Assembly: GCF_021295345.1 (NCBI RefSeq)
Contig: NZ_JAIMJB010000012.1
Location: forward strand, 62,001-126,000
Reading direction: 5' to 3'
DNA: 64,000 nt
From: Motilimonas eburnea
GTDB lineage: Bacteria; Pseudomonadota; Gammaproteobacteria; Enterobacterales; CBDFNC01
Position 1 is the stretch's first letter; the number at the start of each line of letters is the position of its first letter. The translations under genes and the position numbers were made by a program. The notes under the pieces were generated by a model. That model was not told the origin of the DNA and ran no database searches. It saw nothing but the letters and a program-made list of their open reading frames with translations. Of this stretch, positions 43,216 through 52,642 are shown piece after piece.

Positions 43216-44106
43216 TTGTTTCGCAACCTACTCGCTATCGGCTTTATCATCGTTACTTTATTTGCCACCTATTCTCATGCCGCCCCAAGTCAAAAGCATT
43301 TACAACTCGCATCGGTCAGCGCTTACGTGGCCGATTACAAAACCGGTAAAACCATCGCGGCCAAAAATGCGGATCTGTTGATGCCCATTGCGTCCATTAC
43401 CAAAGTCATGACAGCCATGGTGATTTTGGATTCAGGGCAATCATTAAAAGAAAAAATCACCTTCACCAAAAATCATCGCGCCCTGATTGAATACGGCCAT
43501 TCGAGGATCCGCACTGGCTCACAAATTAGTCGAGGTGAAGCCATACGCTTAGCCTTAATGTCATCGGAAAATTTGGCCGCAGCCGCCCTCGGTGCTACGT
43601 ACCCCGGAGGGTATACCGCGTTTGTAAAAGCCATGAACGCTAAAGCCAAGATGCTGGGCATGGAGCACACTCAATTTGTTGAAGCCACCGGCCTATCACC
43701 CATGAATCGCTCAACCGCGCGAGATTTAAGCCGCCTCGTGGCCGCCGCTTATAATTACCCCTTAATTCGCAAGTACAGCACCACAGCGACGCATACTGCG
43801 AATTTCAGCAAGCCACGCTACGTGTTGGGCTATACCAACACCAACGTATTGGTGAGAGGCGATAAATGGGATGTGAGCCTGAGTAAAACCGGCTTTCTAA
43901 ATGAAGCGGGACGCTGCTTAGTGATGGTGACAAAACTACAAGGTAAGCAAACCATTATGGTCATGCTGGATTCGTACGGTAAGCGCACCCCGGTGGGCGA
44001 TGCTGGACGAATTAAAAAGTGGCTAGAAACAGGCCATAGCGGCAAGATAAGCGACTCAGCCAAACAATACCAAAAGACCAAATTAGCGCAGCGTAAACCC
44101 GCTTAG
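43216..44106 (+). CDS. pbpG: D-alanyl-D-alanine endopeptidase (PBP7 family)
   Basis: A 296-residue periplasmic serine endopeptidase that cleaves D-Ala-DAP cross-links in peptidoglycan. Start is TTG at 43216, with AGAGG 8 nt upstream; the TTG is needed to give the signal peptide (MFRNLLAIGFIIVTLFATYSHA), and the next in-frame ATG is inside the active site. Motifs: SxxK in PIASITKVM, SxN in MSSENLAA, and KTG in LSKTGFLNEAG. The positively charged C-terminus may bind the cell wall. Third peptidoglycan gene in this part of the window, with ddl and murA. Confidence 0.9.
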   Translation: MFRNLLAIGFIIVTLFATYSHAAPSQKHLQLASVSAYVADYKTGKTIAAKNADLLMPIASITKVMTAMVILDSGQSLKEKITFTKNHRALIEYGHSRIRTGSQISRGEAIRLALMSSENLAAAALGATYPGGYTAFVKAMNAKAKMLGMEHTQFVEATGLSPMNRSTARDLSRLVAAAYNYPLIRKYSTTATHTANFSKPRYVLGYTNTNVLVRGDKWDVSLSKTGFLNEAGRCLVMVTKLQGKQTIMVMLDSYGKRTPVGDAGRIKKWLETGHSGKISDSAKQYQKTKLAQRKPA

Positions 44107-44119
44107 CCAAAATCCAATG

Positions 44120-44153
44120 AAAAAAAAGCCAGCTTAATCGCTGGCTTTTTTTT
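44120..44153. terminator. Bidirectional terminator between pbpG and typA
   Basis: AAAAAAAAGCCAGC (44120-44133) and GCTGGCTTTTTTTT (44140-44153) with loop TTAATC between convergent genes. Confidence 0.93.
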
Positions 44154-44171
44154 GCGGCTAAATCAGCTTAA

Positions 44172-45995
44172 TTAAGCATCTTTAGGGGCTCGAGACATAC
44201 GCTTACGCTCATTCTCAGTCAAGTAACGCTTACGAATACGAATCGATTGTGGGGTGACCTCAACCAATTCATCGTTATCGATAAACTCCATCGCTTGCTC
44301 AAGAGTCATCTTGATTGGTGGCGTTAATACTTGCGCTTCATCGGTACCCGATGCACGAACGTTGGTTAGCTGCTTACCTTTAAGAGCGTTTACGGTTAGG
44401 TCGTTGTCACGGCTGTGGATACCGATAACCATGCCTTCGTAAACCTCGGTGCCGTGTTCAACCATCATACGGCCACGCTCTTGTAGGTTAAATAGTGCAT
44501 TGGTGAGGGCTTTACCCGTTGCGTTAGCAATCAATACACCATTCTTACGCTGACCAATCACGCCACCTTTGTGTGGACCGTAGTGAGAGAAGGTGTGGTA
44601 AATCAAACCAGAGCCAGAGGTTAAGGTCATGAATTCAGTTTGGAAACCGATCAAGCCACGGCTTGGGATCATGAAGTCCATACGAATACGACCTTTACCA
44701 TCTGGCGACATATCGGTCATTTCGCCTTTACGTAGGCCAAGCTGCTCCATGATAGAACCTTGGTGCTCTTCTTCTACGTCGATAGTCACGGTTTCGTAAG
44801 GTTCTTCTAACTGACCATCAACCGTGCGAGTAATTACCTCTGGGCGAGAAACCGCAAGCTCGTAGCCCTCACGACGCATGTTTTCGATCAAGATACCTAG
44901 GTGAAGCTCACCACGGCCAGATACGCGGAATTTATCCGGATCATCTGTTTCTTCAACACGTAGGGCTACGTTGTGTACCAATTCTTTTTCTAGGCGCTCT
45001 AGAATGTTACGAGAAGTAACGTATTTACCTTCTTGGCCAGCAAACGGTGAATTGTTTACTTGGAAGGTGACGGTTACCGTTGGCTCATCAACCGAAAGGG
45101 GTGGTAGCGCTTCAACATTATTTTGATCACAGATGGTATCAGAAATTTTTAGCTCACCTAAACCAGACACGGCGATGATGTCGCCCGCCTGCGCTTCTTC
45201 AACATCATGACGCTCTAGACCCAAGTAACCCAATACTTGGCCCACTTTACCGTTGCGCTTCTTACCGTCTGCGCCGATAACCGTGACTTGTTGGTTTACT
45301 TTCACTTTACCGCGAGAAACACGGCCAACACCGATTACACCCACATACGAGTTGTAGTCTAGCTGTGAAATTTGCATTTGGAATGGACCTTCAGGGTCGG
45401 CATCCGGCGCGGCTACGTTATCAACGATAGCTTGGAACAGAGGCTCCATGTTGTCAGACGGGGTGTCCACGTCTAGCGTGGCAAAACCATTCAATGCAGA
45501 AGCGTAAACCACTTGGAAATCCAACTGCTCGTCGGTTGCACCTAGGTTATCAAATAAATCAAATACCTGATCCATCACCCAGTCAGGACGGGCGCTTGGC
45601 TTGTCTACCTTGTTAATAACAACAATCGGCTTTAGGCCTTGAGCAAAGGCTTTTTGGGTTACGAAGCGCGTTTGTGGCATCGGGCCATCGGCTGCGTCAA
45701 CCAATAATAACACCGAGTCAACCATAGACAGAATACGTTCAACCTCACCACCGAAGTCGGCGTGTCCGGGAGTATCTACGATGTTGATGTGGTAATCGTT
45801 CCATTCAATCGCGGTGTTTTTAGCTAGGATGGTAATACCACGCTCTTTTTCAAGATCGTTAGAATCCATAACACGCTCTTCAGCGTCACCACGGCTCACT
45901 AGTGTGCCAGATTGTTGCAGCAGTTTATCAACCAGTGTTGTTTTACCGTGGTCAACGTGCGCAATGATTGCAATATTTCTTAATTTTTCTAACAC
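44172..45995 (-). CDS. typA: Translational GTPase TypA/BipA
   Basis: A 607-residue ribosome-binding GTPase related to EF-G, involved in ribosome assembly at low temperature and under stress. G motifs: [24 protein letters not shown] and NKVDKP. Further blocks are [20 protein letters not shown] and the C-terminal [19 protein letters not shown]. Length equals E. coli BipA (607). It is divergent from glnA, as in enteric bacteria. Codon use is clean and regular, fitting high expression. Confidence 0.97.
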   Translation of the reverse strand: MLEKLRNIAIIAHVDHGKTTLVDKLLQQSGTLVSRGDAEERVMDSNDLEKERGITILAKNTAIEWNDYHINIVDTPGHADFGGEVERILSMVDSVLLLVDAADGPMPQTRFVTQKAFAQGLKPIVVINKVDKPSARPDWVMDQVFDLFDNLGATDEQLDFQVVYASALNGFATLDVDTPSDNMEPLFQAIVDNVAAPDADPEGPFQMQISQLDYNSYVGVIGVGRVSRGKVKVNQQVTVIGADGKKRNGKVGQVLGYLGLERHDVEEAQAGDIIAVSGLGELKISDTICDQNNVEALPPLSVDEPTVTVTFQVNNSPFAGQEGKYVTSRNILERLEKELVHNVALRVEETDDPDKFRVSGRGELHLGILIENMRREGYELAVSRPEVITRTVDGQLEEPYETVTIDVEEEHQGSIMEQLGLRKGEMTDMSPDGKGRIRMDFMIPSRGLIGFQTEFMTLTSGSGLIYHTFSHYGPHKGGVIGQRKNGVLIANATGKALTNALFNLQERGRMMVEHGTEVYEGMVIGIHSRDNDLTVNALKGKQLTNVRASGTDEAQVLTPPIKMTLEQAMEFIDNDELVEVTPQSIRIRKRYLTENERKRMSRAPKDA

Positions 45996-46469
45996 AGCTC
46001 AGTGCCTCAAAATTGGTTTGGATAAAAATTCGGCGTTATTGTATAGATCAATTGTCAAATAAAATAGTTTTAATGCGATCACATTTCATCACTTAGTTAA
46101 ATTACCTAACGATCACCCCCGCATTTGCTGGAAATTTCACCATCCCATTACAGGCCCATCAAGTTGAGAAGATAGCCATTAAGCATAAACAAAAAATATA
46201 GCAGCAAGTCACACTATTGAGGTTAAAAATACCCCTTCAACACAAGCTATCATCAGATCGTTACTTTCATAATTTTTAAATAATTTATCGCTACCATAAG
46301 CGGTGAATAATTGCTCACAAGCGCCCCATCTGCTATTAATAACCAGCCTTAACTGATTGTAACGGGATTTGCACCACAAAGATCCATAACTGCACCAAGT
46401 TAGGGCAATCGATAATAAGATTCGGCATCAACATTTGCGTTGAAGCCCTATTTGCAAGGGATGACAAAT
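45996..46469. other. Upstream part of the typA-glnA divergent region
   Basis: About 470 bp of AT-rich sequence carrying the typA promoter and the NtrC-type site at 46391. No gene seen; a short minus-strand ORF at 46336-46542 is not supported. Confidence 0.45.
46391..46407. promoter_or_regulatory. NtrC-binding-site-like sequence upstream of glnA
   Basis: TGCACCAAGTTAGGGCA fits the NtrC pattern TGCACCAxxxTxGTGCA with two mismatches in the right half. It lies 65-80 bp upstream of the sigma54 promoter, a usual position for an enhancer. Confidence 0.55.
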
Positions 46470-46486
46470 TTGGCACGCTTTTAGCA
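46470..46486 (+). promoter_or_regulatory. Sigma54 promoter of glnA
   Basis: TTGGCACGCTTTTAGCA matches the TGGCACG-N4-TTGCA consensus with one mismatch. The GG at 46472-46473 and GC at 46484-46485 have the required 10-bp separation. The transcription start would be near 46497, 60 bp before the ATG. Confidence 0.8.
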
Positions 46487-46557
46487 TTAAGCAAAACCAG
46501 TTTATTTTGTCTATTTACACAAGCCATCAATATTGATGACACCGGAGGTTATAAAGC

Positions 46558-47967
46558 ATGTCCGCACAAAGCGTTTTAGCTCTACTTAAAGAGCATGATG
46601 TTAAATTCGTTGATTTACGTTTCACTGATACTCGTGGTAAAGAGCAACACATCTCTATCCCTGCGCATCAAGTCGACGAAGATTTCTTCTCTGAAGGTAA
46701 AATGTTCGACGGCTCTTCAATCGCAGGCTGGAAAGGCATTGAAAAATCAGACATGGTCATGATGCCAGACGCATCTACTGCTGTTATCGACCCGTTCACT
46801 GACGAAACAACTCTTAACATCCGTTGTGACATCCTAGAGCCAGATACAATGCAAGGTTACGACCGTGACCCACGCTCTATCGCTCGTCGTGCTGAAGACT
46901 TCATGCGTAGCGAAGGCATTGCTGATGACGTATTCATCGGTCCTGAGCCAGAATTCTTCCTATTTGATGACGTACGTTTCGGCAACTCAATGGGCCACGT
47001 ATTCTACCAAGTAGATGACAAAGAGGCAGCTTGGAACACAGGTAAAGAATACGAAGACGGTAACATCGGTCACCGTCCAGGCGTGAAAGGCGGTTACTTC
47101 CCAGTAGCACCTGTTGACTCTTCTCACGACATCCGCTCAGCGATGTGTCTGGTAATGGAAGAGATGGGCCTAGTAGTAGAAGCGCATCACCACGAAGTAG
47201 CAACAGCAGGTCAAAACGAAATTGCTTGTCGTTTTAACACACTTGTGCCAAAAGCGGACGAAATCCAAATCTACAAGTATGTTGTTCACAACGTAGCACA
47301 CGCTTACGGTAAAACAGCGACTTTCATGCCTAAGCCACTTGTTGGTGACAACGGTAGCGGTATGCACGTTCACCAATCTCTACAAAAAGATGGTAAGAAC
47401 TTGTTCTCTGGCGACCTATACGGCGGCCTATCTGAAACGGCTCTTTACTACATCGGCGGTATCATCAAGCACGCTCGTGCAATCAACGCTTTCACTAACG
47501 CATCGACTAACTCGTACAAGCGTTTAGTACCAGGCTTTGAAGCACCTGTAATGCTAGCTTACTCAGCACGTAACCGTAGTGCGTCTATCCGTATCCCAGT
47601 GGTACCTTCACCAAAAGCACGTCGTATCGAAGTTCGCTTCCCTGATCCAACAGCTAACCCATACCTAGCGTTCTCTGCGCTACTAATGGCTGGCCTTGAC
47701 GGTATCAAGAACAAGATCCACCCTGGTGATGCAATGGATAAAGATCTATACGATCTACCAGCTGAAGAAGCAAAAGCAATTCCACAAGTTGCTTACTCAC
47801 TAAAAGAAGCACTAGAAGCGCTAGATGCTGACCGTGAGTTCCTAACTGCTGGCGGCGTATTCTCTGATGACTTCATCGATGCTTACATCGGCCTTAAAGG
47901 TGCAGAGCACGAAGAAATCAACATGGCAGTACACCCACTAGAATACCAAAAATACTACTCAGTATAA
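46558..47967 (+). CDS. glnA: Glutamine synthetase, type I
   Basis: A 469-residue enzyme making glutamine from glutamate, ammonia and ATP; a dodecamer in the cytoplasm. Signatures: [58 protein letters not shown] and [10 protein letters not shown]. The adenylylation tyrosine is in [16 protein letters not shown] lies 11 nt before the ATG. Codon usage is far more biased than in neighbouring genes (for example CGT, GGT and CTA-type choices), as expected for a highly expressed gene. Control by the sigma54 promoter and NtrC site upstream is likely. Confidence 0.98.
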   Translation: MSAQSVLALLKEHDVKFVDLRFTDTRGKEQHISIPAHQVDEDFFSEGKMFDGSSIAGWKGIEKSDMVMMPDASTAVIDPFTDETTLNIRCDILEPDTMQGYDRDPRSIARRAEDFMRSEGIADDVFIGPEPEFFLFDDVRFGNSMGHVFYQVDDKEAAWNTGKEYEDGNIGHRPGVKGGYFPVAPVDSSHDIRSAMCLVMEEMGLVVEAHHHEVATAGQNEIACRFNTLVPKADEIQIYKYVVHNVAHAYGKTATFMPKPLVGDNGSGMHVHQSLQKDGKNLFSGDLYGGLSETALYYIGGIIKHARAINAFTNASTNSYKRLVPGFEAPVMLAYSARNRSASIRIPVVPSPKARRIEVRFPDPTANPYLAFSALLMAGLDGIKNKIHPGDAMDKDLYDLPAEEAKAIPQVAYSLKEALEALDADREFLTAGGVFSDDFIDAYIGLKGAEHEEINMAVHPLEYQKYYSV

Positions 47968-48007
47968 TTTCCCGGTATCGATTGGTAACACGCCAATAAT
48001 CCGTAAC

Positions 48008-48034
48008 AAAACCCGCTTTATGCGGGTTTTTTTG
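48008..48034 (+). terminator. Intrinsic terminator of glnA
   Basis: ACCCGC / GCGGGT (48011-48016, 48022-48027) with loop TTTAT, then seven T residues, 40 bp after the glnA stop. Confidence 0.9.
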
Positions 48035-48140
48035 TATTCCCTGCACTATTTTTAAGTATTAGTCACATTTGTATCAACTACCTGCTTGCCATCTTTTTGT
48101 GCATCAGAGAAACTGTGCTTCCATTAGAAGGGATGCATTC

Positions 48141-48671
48141 ATGAAATACTTATTTTTGTTGCTAGGATTTTGCACGCTTAACCTCAGCGCTTCACAAACC
48201 GATACGGTTTATCGCTGGGTTGATAAAAATGGGACGGTCCATTATTCGGACAAAAAAGTCGCAGGCGCAGAGAAAGTCAGTATTCAAGTCTCGCCCAGCC
48301 ACAAGGTGCCAGTGACGCCCGTCACCACAACAGCCAAAAATAAGCCCGCTGGTAAGCCAGTGGCCGAGCAATCGAAAACACAATACCGCACCAGTATTAC
48401 CTCACCCGTTCATGACAGCACCCTGTACGACAACAACGGTAACATTAGCGTGAGTGTTGATGTTAAGCCAGAGTTTGGCGATGGCCAAACCTTACAATTA
48501 TTGATCGACGGCACCCCAGTGGGTGAAAAACATCAAAGTCCCACACTCCTTGTCACCAACATTGATCGTGGTAGCCATAATTTACAGGTTCAACTTATTG
48601 ATAAAAACGGCAAGATAATTGCATCATCAGAAATTATAACCGTACATTTACGCCGCGCATCAGTTAGATAG
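48141..48671 (+). CDS. DUF4124-domain exported protein
   Basis: A 176-residue protein starting at ATG 48141, which follows AGAAGGG at 8 nt; the longer frame has no site. A signal peptide is followed by the DUF4124 motif VYRWVDKNGTVHYSDKK, a variable Lys/Thr/Pro-rich part, and a C-terminal beta-sandwich-like region (ISVSVDVKPEFGDGQTLQLLIDGTPVG). Function unknown; proteins of this type often sit beside glnA or ntrBC in gammaproteobacteria. Confidence 0.85.
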   Translation: MKYLFLLLGFCTLNLSASQTDTVYRWVDKNGTVHYSDKKVAGAEKVSIQVSPSHKVPVTPVTTTAKNKPAGKPVAEQSKTQYRTSITSPVHDSTLYDNNGNISVSVDVKPEFGDGQTLQLLIDGTPVGEKHQSPTLLVTNIDRGSHNLQVQLIDKNGKIIASSEIITVHLRRASVR

Positions 48672-48730
48672 ATCTCGCTCACCTTTTCAGCTTTGTTTTC
48701 TGGTGCTGGGCGCGATTCGTTCTAAGCTAA

Positions 48731-48747
48731 TGCACCAAAATGATGCA
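48731..48747. promoter_or_regulatory. NtrC operator overlapping the glnL start codon
   Basis: TGCACCAAAATGATGCA is a nearly perfect NtrC box (half-sites TGCACCA and TGCATCA). It covers the two adjacent ATG codons of glnL (48740 and 48743). In E. coli an NtrC site near glnL represses the local promoter, so autorepression of glnLG is expected. Confidence 0.75.
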
Positions 48748-49822
48748 AAGAAAAATAGGTGATCCCTTGCAACCATACCCTCATGCCGAGTCTGTTTTAG
48801 AGCATCTCGTTTCTGCTGTTTTTTTGCTCGATGATAGCCTAAAGATTAGCTATGCCAATCCAGCAGCCGAACAGCTATTGGCACAAAGCGTAAAACGACT
48901 AACGGGATTACGCTTCGATCAATTACTCGAGCACACCTCGCTAAACTTTGCCTTAATTCAAAAAACGTTACACTCTGGCCATGGGTTTACCGACAATGAA
49001 GTCACGTTAGTCATTGATGGCCAAGCGGTATTGGTTGAGCTTACCGCCACCCCTTATTTTCAAGCAGGCTTGGGCTATGCCTTGGTGGAAATGCGTCAGA
49101 TTGATCAGCAGAAGAAGATTAGCCAAGAAATCTACCAACACGCTCAGCAACAAGCCGCGAAGGAACTGGTACGCGGCCTTGCTCATGAGATAAAAAACCC
49201 GCTCGGCGGTTTGCGTGGGGCCGCGCAATTGTTAGAAAAACAATTGCCTTCTCCCGAACTGAAAGAGTTCACCGAAATCATCATAGAACAAGCCGATCGT
49301 TTGCGTAACTTGGTTGATCGCCTACTTGGACCACAATGTCCTGGCCAGCAAGAAATTCATAACATTCATAGTGTATTAGAGAAGGTACGAAAGCTGGTTG
49401 AGCTCACGAAGGGCGACAACATTAAGATCAAAGTTGACTATGATCCCAGTATTCCTGACTTTGAAATGCAGCAAGAACAAATGCAGCAGGCCTTTTTGAA
49501 CATTATTCAAAATGCCATTCAAGCGCTGGCTGACACTGAACAGGGTGAAATCAACATTATCACGCGCACTGTGTTTCAAGTCACCATTCATGGTCAGCGA
49601 TTTCGCTTAGCCGCCGAAATTCGCATTGTCGATAACGGACCGGGCATACCGCAAGAGCTAAAAGATACCTTATTTTACCCTATGGTAACGGGACGCGAAG
49701 GAGGCACTGGCTTAGGCTTATCCATCGCACAAAACCTCATTAATCAGCACAAAGGTCGGATAGAGTGTAATAGTTGGCCGACCCACACCGAATTTATTAT
49801 TCAATTACCACTGAGGAAGTAA
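48740..49822 (+). CDS. glnL: Nitrogen regulation sensor kinase NtrB
   Basis: A 360-residue histidine kinase/phosphatase that phosphorylates NtrC under nitrogen limitation, controlled by PII. A PAS domain (VFLLDDSLKISYANPAAEQLL) is followed by the H-box RGLAHEIKNPLGGLRGAAQLLE, the N-box FLNIIQNAIQAL and the ATP loops VDNGPGIP and GREGGTGLGLSIA. No membrane segment. Two adjacent ATG codons are possible starts; the ribosome site is weak. It ends 4 bp before glnG. Confidence 0.96.
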   Translation: MMQRKIGDPLQPYPHAESVLEHLVSAVFLLDDSLKISYANPAAEQLLAQSVKRLTGLRFDQLLEHTSLNFALIQKTLHSGHGFTDNEVTLVIDGQAVLVELTATPYFQAGLGYALVEMRQIDQQKKISQEIYQHAQQQAAKELVRGLAHEIKNPLGGLRGAAQLLEKQLPSPELKEFTEIIIEQADRLRNLVDRLLGPQCPGQQEIHNIHSVLEKVRKLVELTKGDNIKIKVDYDPSIPDFEMQQEQMQQAFLNIIQNAIQALADTEQGEINIITRTVFQVTIHGQRFRLAAEIRIVDNGPGIPQELKDTLFYPMVTGREGGTGLGLSIAQNLINQHKGRIECNSWPTHTEFIIQLPLRK

Positions 49823-49826
49823 CAAT

Positions 49827-51242
49827 ATGGCTAATAAAGTCTGGATCGTCGATGACGATAGCTCTATTCGTTGGGTACTGGAAAAAGCCCTTGCTCCTTC
49901 AGGTATTGCCACACAAAGTTTTGCCGATGGTGAATTGATGTGGCAACAATTAATGGTAGAGCAACCGGATGTCATCATTTCCGATATCCGTATGCCAGGT
50001 ATTGACGGCATCGCTTTATTGCAACAGGTACAACAAGAGTTTCCTGACATTCCTGTTGTGATCATGACCGCCCACTCGGATCTTGATAGCGCGGTCAACG
50101 CCTATCAAGCTGGCGCTTTTGAATACTTACCTAAGCCTTTTGATATCGACGAATCCGTGGCGCTCATTGAGCGTGCTTTGATCCATGCCAAAGAGACCAA
50201 GGCCAGCAAGGAGCCAACGGCTCCCACTTCACCCGCACCTGAAATTATCGGCGAAGCCCCCGCCATGCAAGAGGTGTTTCGCGCCATCGGTCGTTTATCA
50301 CGCTCTAGTATCAGTGTATTGATTAATGGCCAATCAGGTACAGGTAAAGAGTTAGTGGCACACGCGCTGCATAAGCACAGTCCGCGTAAAGATAACGCCT
50401 TTATTGCGTTAAACATGGCCGCTATCCCCAAAGACTTGATCGAATCGGAGTTGTTTGGCCATGAAAAGGGCGCATTTACTGGGGCCAATTCGGTGCGCCA
50501 AGGCCGCTTTGAACAAGCCAATGGCGGTACCTTATTTCTCGATGAAATAGGCGATATGCCCTTGGACATTCAAACTCGCTTGTTACGGGTGCTGGCTGAT
50601 GGTCAGTTCTATCGTGTCGGTGGTCATTCCTCGGTTAAGGTGGACGTGCGCATTATTGCCGCCACTCACCAAAACCTCGAACACAAGGTGGCTGAGGGTG
50701 ATTTTCGTGAGGATTTGTTTCATCGCCTTAATGTGATCCGAATTCACATTCCTTCACTCAATGAACGCCGTGAAGATATCGTCAAACTCGCCAACCACTT
50801 TTTGTTACTGGCAGCAAAAGAACTGTCGGTTGAAGCCAAAACCCTTCACCCTAAAGTGCAAGACTATCTGGCCCAACTGAATTGGCCCGGTAACGTTAGG
50901 CAACTTGAAAACGTCTGTCGTTGGTTAACCGTCATGGCAAGCGGACAAGAGGTGTTACTAAGCGATCTGCCACCGGAGCTATTGCAAGCCCCTAGCAATG
51001 ATGAAGCAACCACGTCGAATCAACAAACGTGGCAACAACAATTACGGCTTTGGACTGAGCAACAATTAATGGCTGGCCAAGTGGATATTTTAGCCAATAC
51101 GGTACCCGAGGTTGAACGTATCATGTTATCTGCCGCCTTGGCCCATACCCATGGCCATAAGCAAGAAGCAGCCCGCTTACTCGGCTGGGGAAGAAACACC
51201 CTAACTCGCAAACTGAAGGAACTAGAGCTTAATATTTCTTAA
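49827..51242 (+). CDS. glnG: Nitrogen regulation response regulator NtrC
   Basis: A 471-residue sigma54-dependent activator. The receiver domain has the phospho-acceptor in VIISDIRMPGIDG and the switch Lys in EYLPKPFD. The AAA+ domain has Walker A NGQSGTGKELVAHALH, the sigma54-contact loop GAFTGA and Walker B GGTLFLDEIGDMP. A Fis-type helix-turn-helix (EAARLLGWGRNTLTRKLKEL) ends the protein. Paired with glnL; the likely target promoter is that of glnA 3.3 kb upstream. Confidence 0.97.
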   Translation: MANKVWIVDDDSSIRWVLEKALAPSGIATQSFADGELMWQQLMVEQPDVIISDIRMPGIDGIALLQQVQQEFPDIPVVIMTAHSDLDSAVNAYQAGAFEYLPKPFDIDESVALIERALIHAKETKASKEPTAPTSPAPEIIGEAPAMQEVFRAIGRLSRSSISVLINGQSGTGKELVAHALHKHSPRKDNAFIALNMAAIPKDLIESELFGHEKGAFTGANSVRQGRFEQANGGTLFLDEIGDMPLDIQTRLLRVLADGQFYRVGGHSSVKVDVRIIAATHQNLEHKVAEGDFREDLFHRLNVIRIHIPSLNERREDIVKLANHFLLLAAKELSVEAKTLHPKVQDYLAQLNWPGNVRQLENVCRWLTVMASGQEVLLSDLPPELLQAPSNDEATTSNQQTWQQQLRLWTEQQLMAGQVDILANTVPEVERIMLSAALAHTHGHKQEAARLLGWGRNTLTRKLKELELNIS

Positions 51243-51256
51243 CTTTTACTCGGTGC

Positions 51257-52306
51257 CTAGGGCTCATTGACTTCAGGGGCCTCGATGACCGCAGGCTCTT
51301 CGATGACCGCAGGCTCTTCGATGACCGCAGGCTCTTCGATGACCGCAGGCTCCGCCATATCGTCGGATACAGGCGCGTTCACCGTGATATTGACAGAGGC
51401 GTCCTCAGGCGTCTCCTCTGGGGCCGCCAAATCGGGTAAGGGTTGTACTATGGGTTGTACTTCAGATTGAGCCTCAATTGAGGGACTGATAGTGGCCTCC
51501 ACAGGCGCTTGGGTAACACGCTGTCCCTCGCTTTCGATATTGTTGTCAGCTTCAATGGGAAGTACTACCGCGGGGGTATCGACCGTCACTTCTAGCTTAG
51601 GAACGGAAGTATTCGCATCTGCTGGGCTAGCGGGGGGATCTAACTCTAAACTAAGGCTGAGCTCATTAATACGGGCATCTGCGCGGGCTATTTGCTGATC
51701 TAACCGTGCAATTTCAGTTTTAGCATCGGCCAGCGCCATCACAAGTTGCGCCTTGTCAGAGGTTTCAGAGTCAACACTGGCTTTAAGTGCTTCATTCTCG
51801 GCCATCAAGGTATCAAACTGCTGCTTTAACACTAACACCTGTTGTTCTGGAACGGCTTTTTCTAATTGCGCATTTGCCGCCGCGAGCTGCTCATTGAGCT
51901 CGACTAACTCGTCATTCATGTTGGTCATTTTGGCTTGCGCTTGTGCCAGCTCATCTTGTTGATGGGTCAGGTTGGCTATTTTTTGTTGCCAAGCCTGTTG
52001 TTTTTGCTGCCATTCATTTTGCTGTTGCTCGGTCTTTTGCTGCAGCTGAGCGAGGGTATCTTTCAATTGAGTAAAGGCTTGCTGGCGCTGCTCGAAATCA
52101 TATATCGCCGTATTGAGCTGCCTTTGTAACTCACTCTGCTTAGTCAAACTGCGTTTTTCTATCTGTTGAGCCGTTTGCGCTCGTTGCACAGCAGATTCAG
52201 CTTGGGTAAGGGCGTCAGAATACAAATAAAACCCAATGGCGGCCAAAATCAAGCTTATCGCGGTCATTGGCCACGCCAATGATGAAAACGCAGAAGGTTG
52301 GCTCAT
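51257..52306 (-). CDS. Membrane-anchored coiled-coil protein with acidic repeat tail
   Basis: A 349-residue protein. One transmembrane helix (residues 13-29) is followed by a long Gln/Ala-rich coiled coil (about 35-215) and a low-complexity acidic tail. The tail holds four copies of AVIEEP, encoded by an 18-bp tandem repeat at about 51280-51355. No family recognised. The layout resembles envelope or division spacer proteins, but no specific role can be assigned. It is convergent with glnG. Confidence 0.7.
   Translation of the reverse strand: MSQPSAFSSLAWPMTAISLILAAIGFYLYSDALTQAESAVQRAQTAQQIEKRSLTKQSELQRQLNTAIYDFEQRQQAFTQLKDTLAQLQQKTEQQQNEWQQKQQAWQQKIANLTHQQDELAQAQAKMTNMNDELVELNEQLAAANAQLEKAVPEQQVLVLKQQFDTLMAENEALKASVDSETSDKAQLVMALADAKTEIARLDQQIARADARINELSLSLELDPPASPADANTSVPKLEVTVDTPAVVLPIEADNNIESEGQRVTQAPVEATISPSIEAQSEVQPIVQPLPDLAAPEETPEDASVNITVNAPVSDDMAEPAVIEEPAVIEEPAVIEEPAVIEAPEVNEP
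51280..51355. repeat. 18-bp tandem repeat inside the coiled-coil gene
   Basis: Four near-exact copies of an 18-bp unit, GATGACCGCAGGCTCTTC on the plus strand, coding AVIEEP on the minus strand. Copy number can change by slippage without breaking the frame. Confidence 0.85.
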
Positions 52307-52616
52307 GTAATCCCCTTTGTCTTGTTATTACTTTTACTAATAGCTTAGCAAGTCCAGCTCAGGCTACAACTTGTTCGAGTCTACACATAAATGACACCAA
52401 GCAATGGGATCTTTGCCAAGAATAATGGCATCGAAATCTGAGCTTAAGGCTAAATAATCCCCATAATAAGCAAAAACGCATACCGCACTATTTAAAATTC
52501 ATATACAAACTGTTGCTTATGATTTATTGATGATATGGTAGTGATGTTTCTATTTATCTTCGCTTTCTTTAGAGAAATCGAACGATAAATTTGTCCAGCA
52601 CATCCCAGTTGGTTAG
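52307..52616 (+). ncRNA. Possible small RNA ending at the orphan terminator
   Basis: A 310-bp AT-rich gap between two minus-strand genes. It ends in a strong plus-strand terminator at 52617 that serves neither neighbour. A transcript starting somewhere in the second half (for example after CTGTTGCTTATGATT near 52508-52522) would be a 90-150 nt RNA. The promoter is not convincing, so this is a candidate only. Confidence 0.3.
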
Positions 52617-52642
52617 GCAGGCTTTTAAGCCTGCTTTTTTTT
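52617..52642 (+). terminator. Orphan plus-strand intrinsic terminator
   Basis: GCAGGCTT / AAGCCTGC with a TT loop, followed by eight T residues on the plus strand. On the minus strand no T-run follows, so it cannot serve the LacI gene that ends here. Confidence 0.85.
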
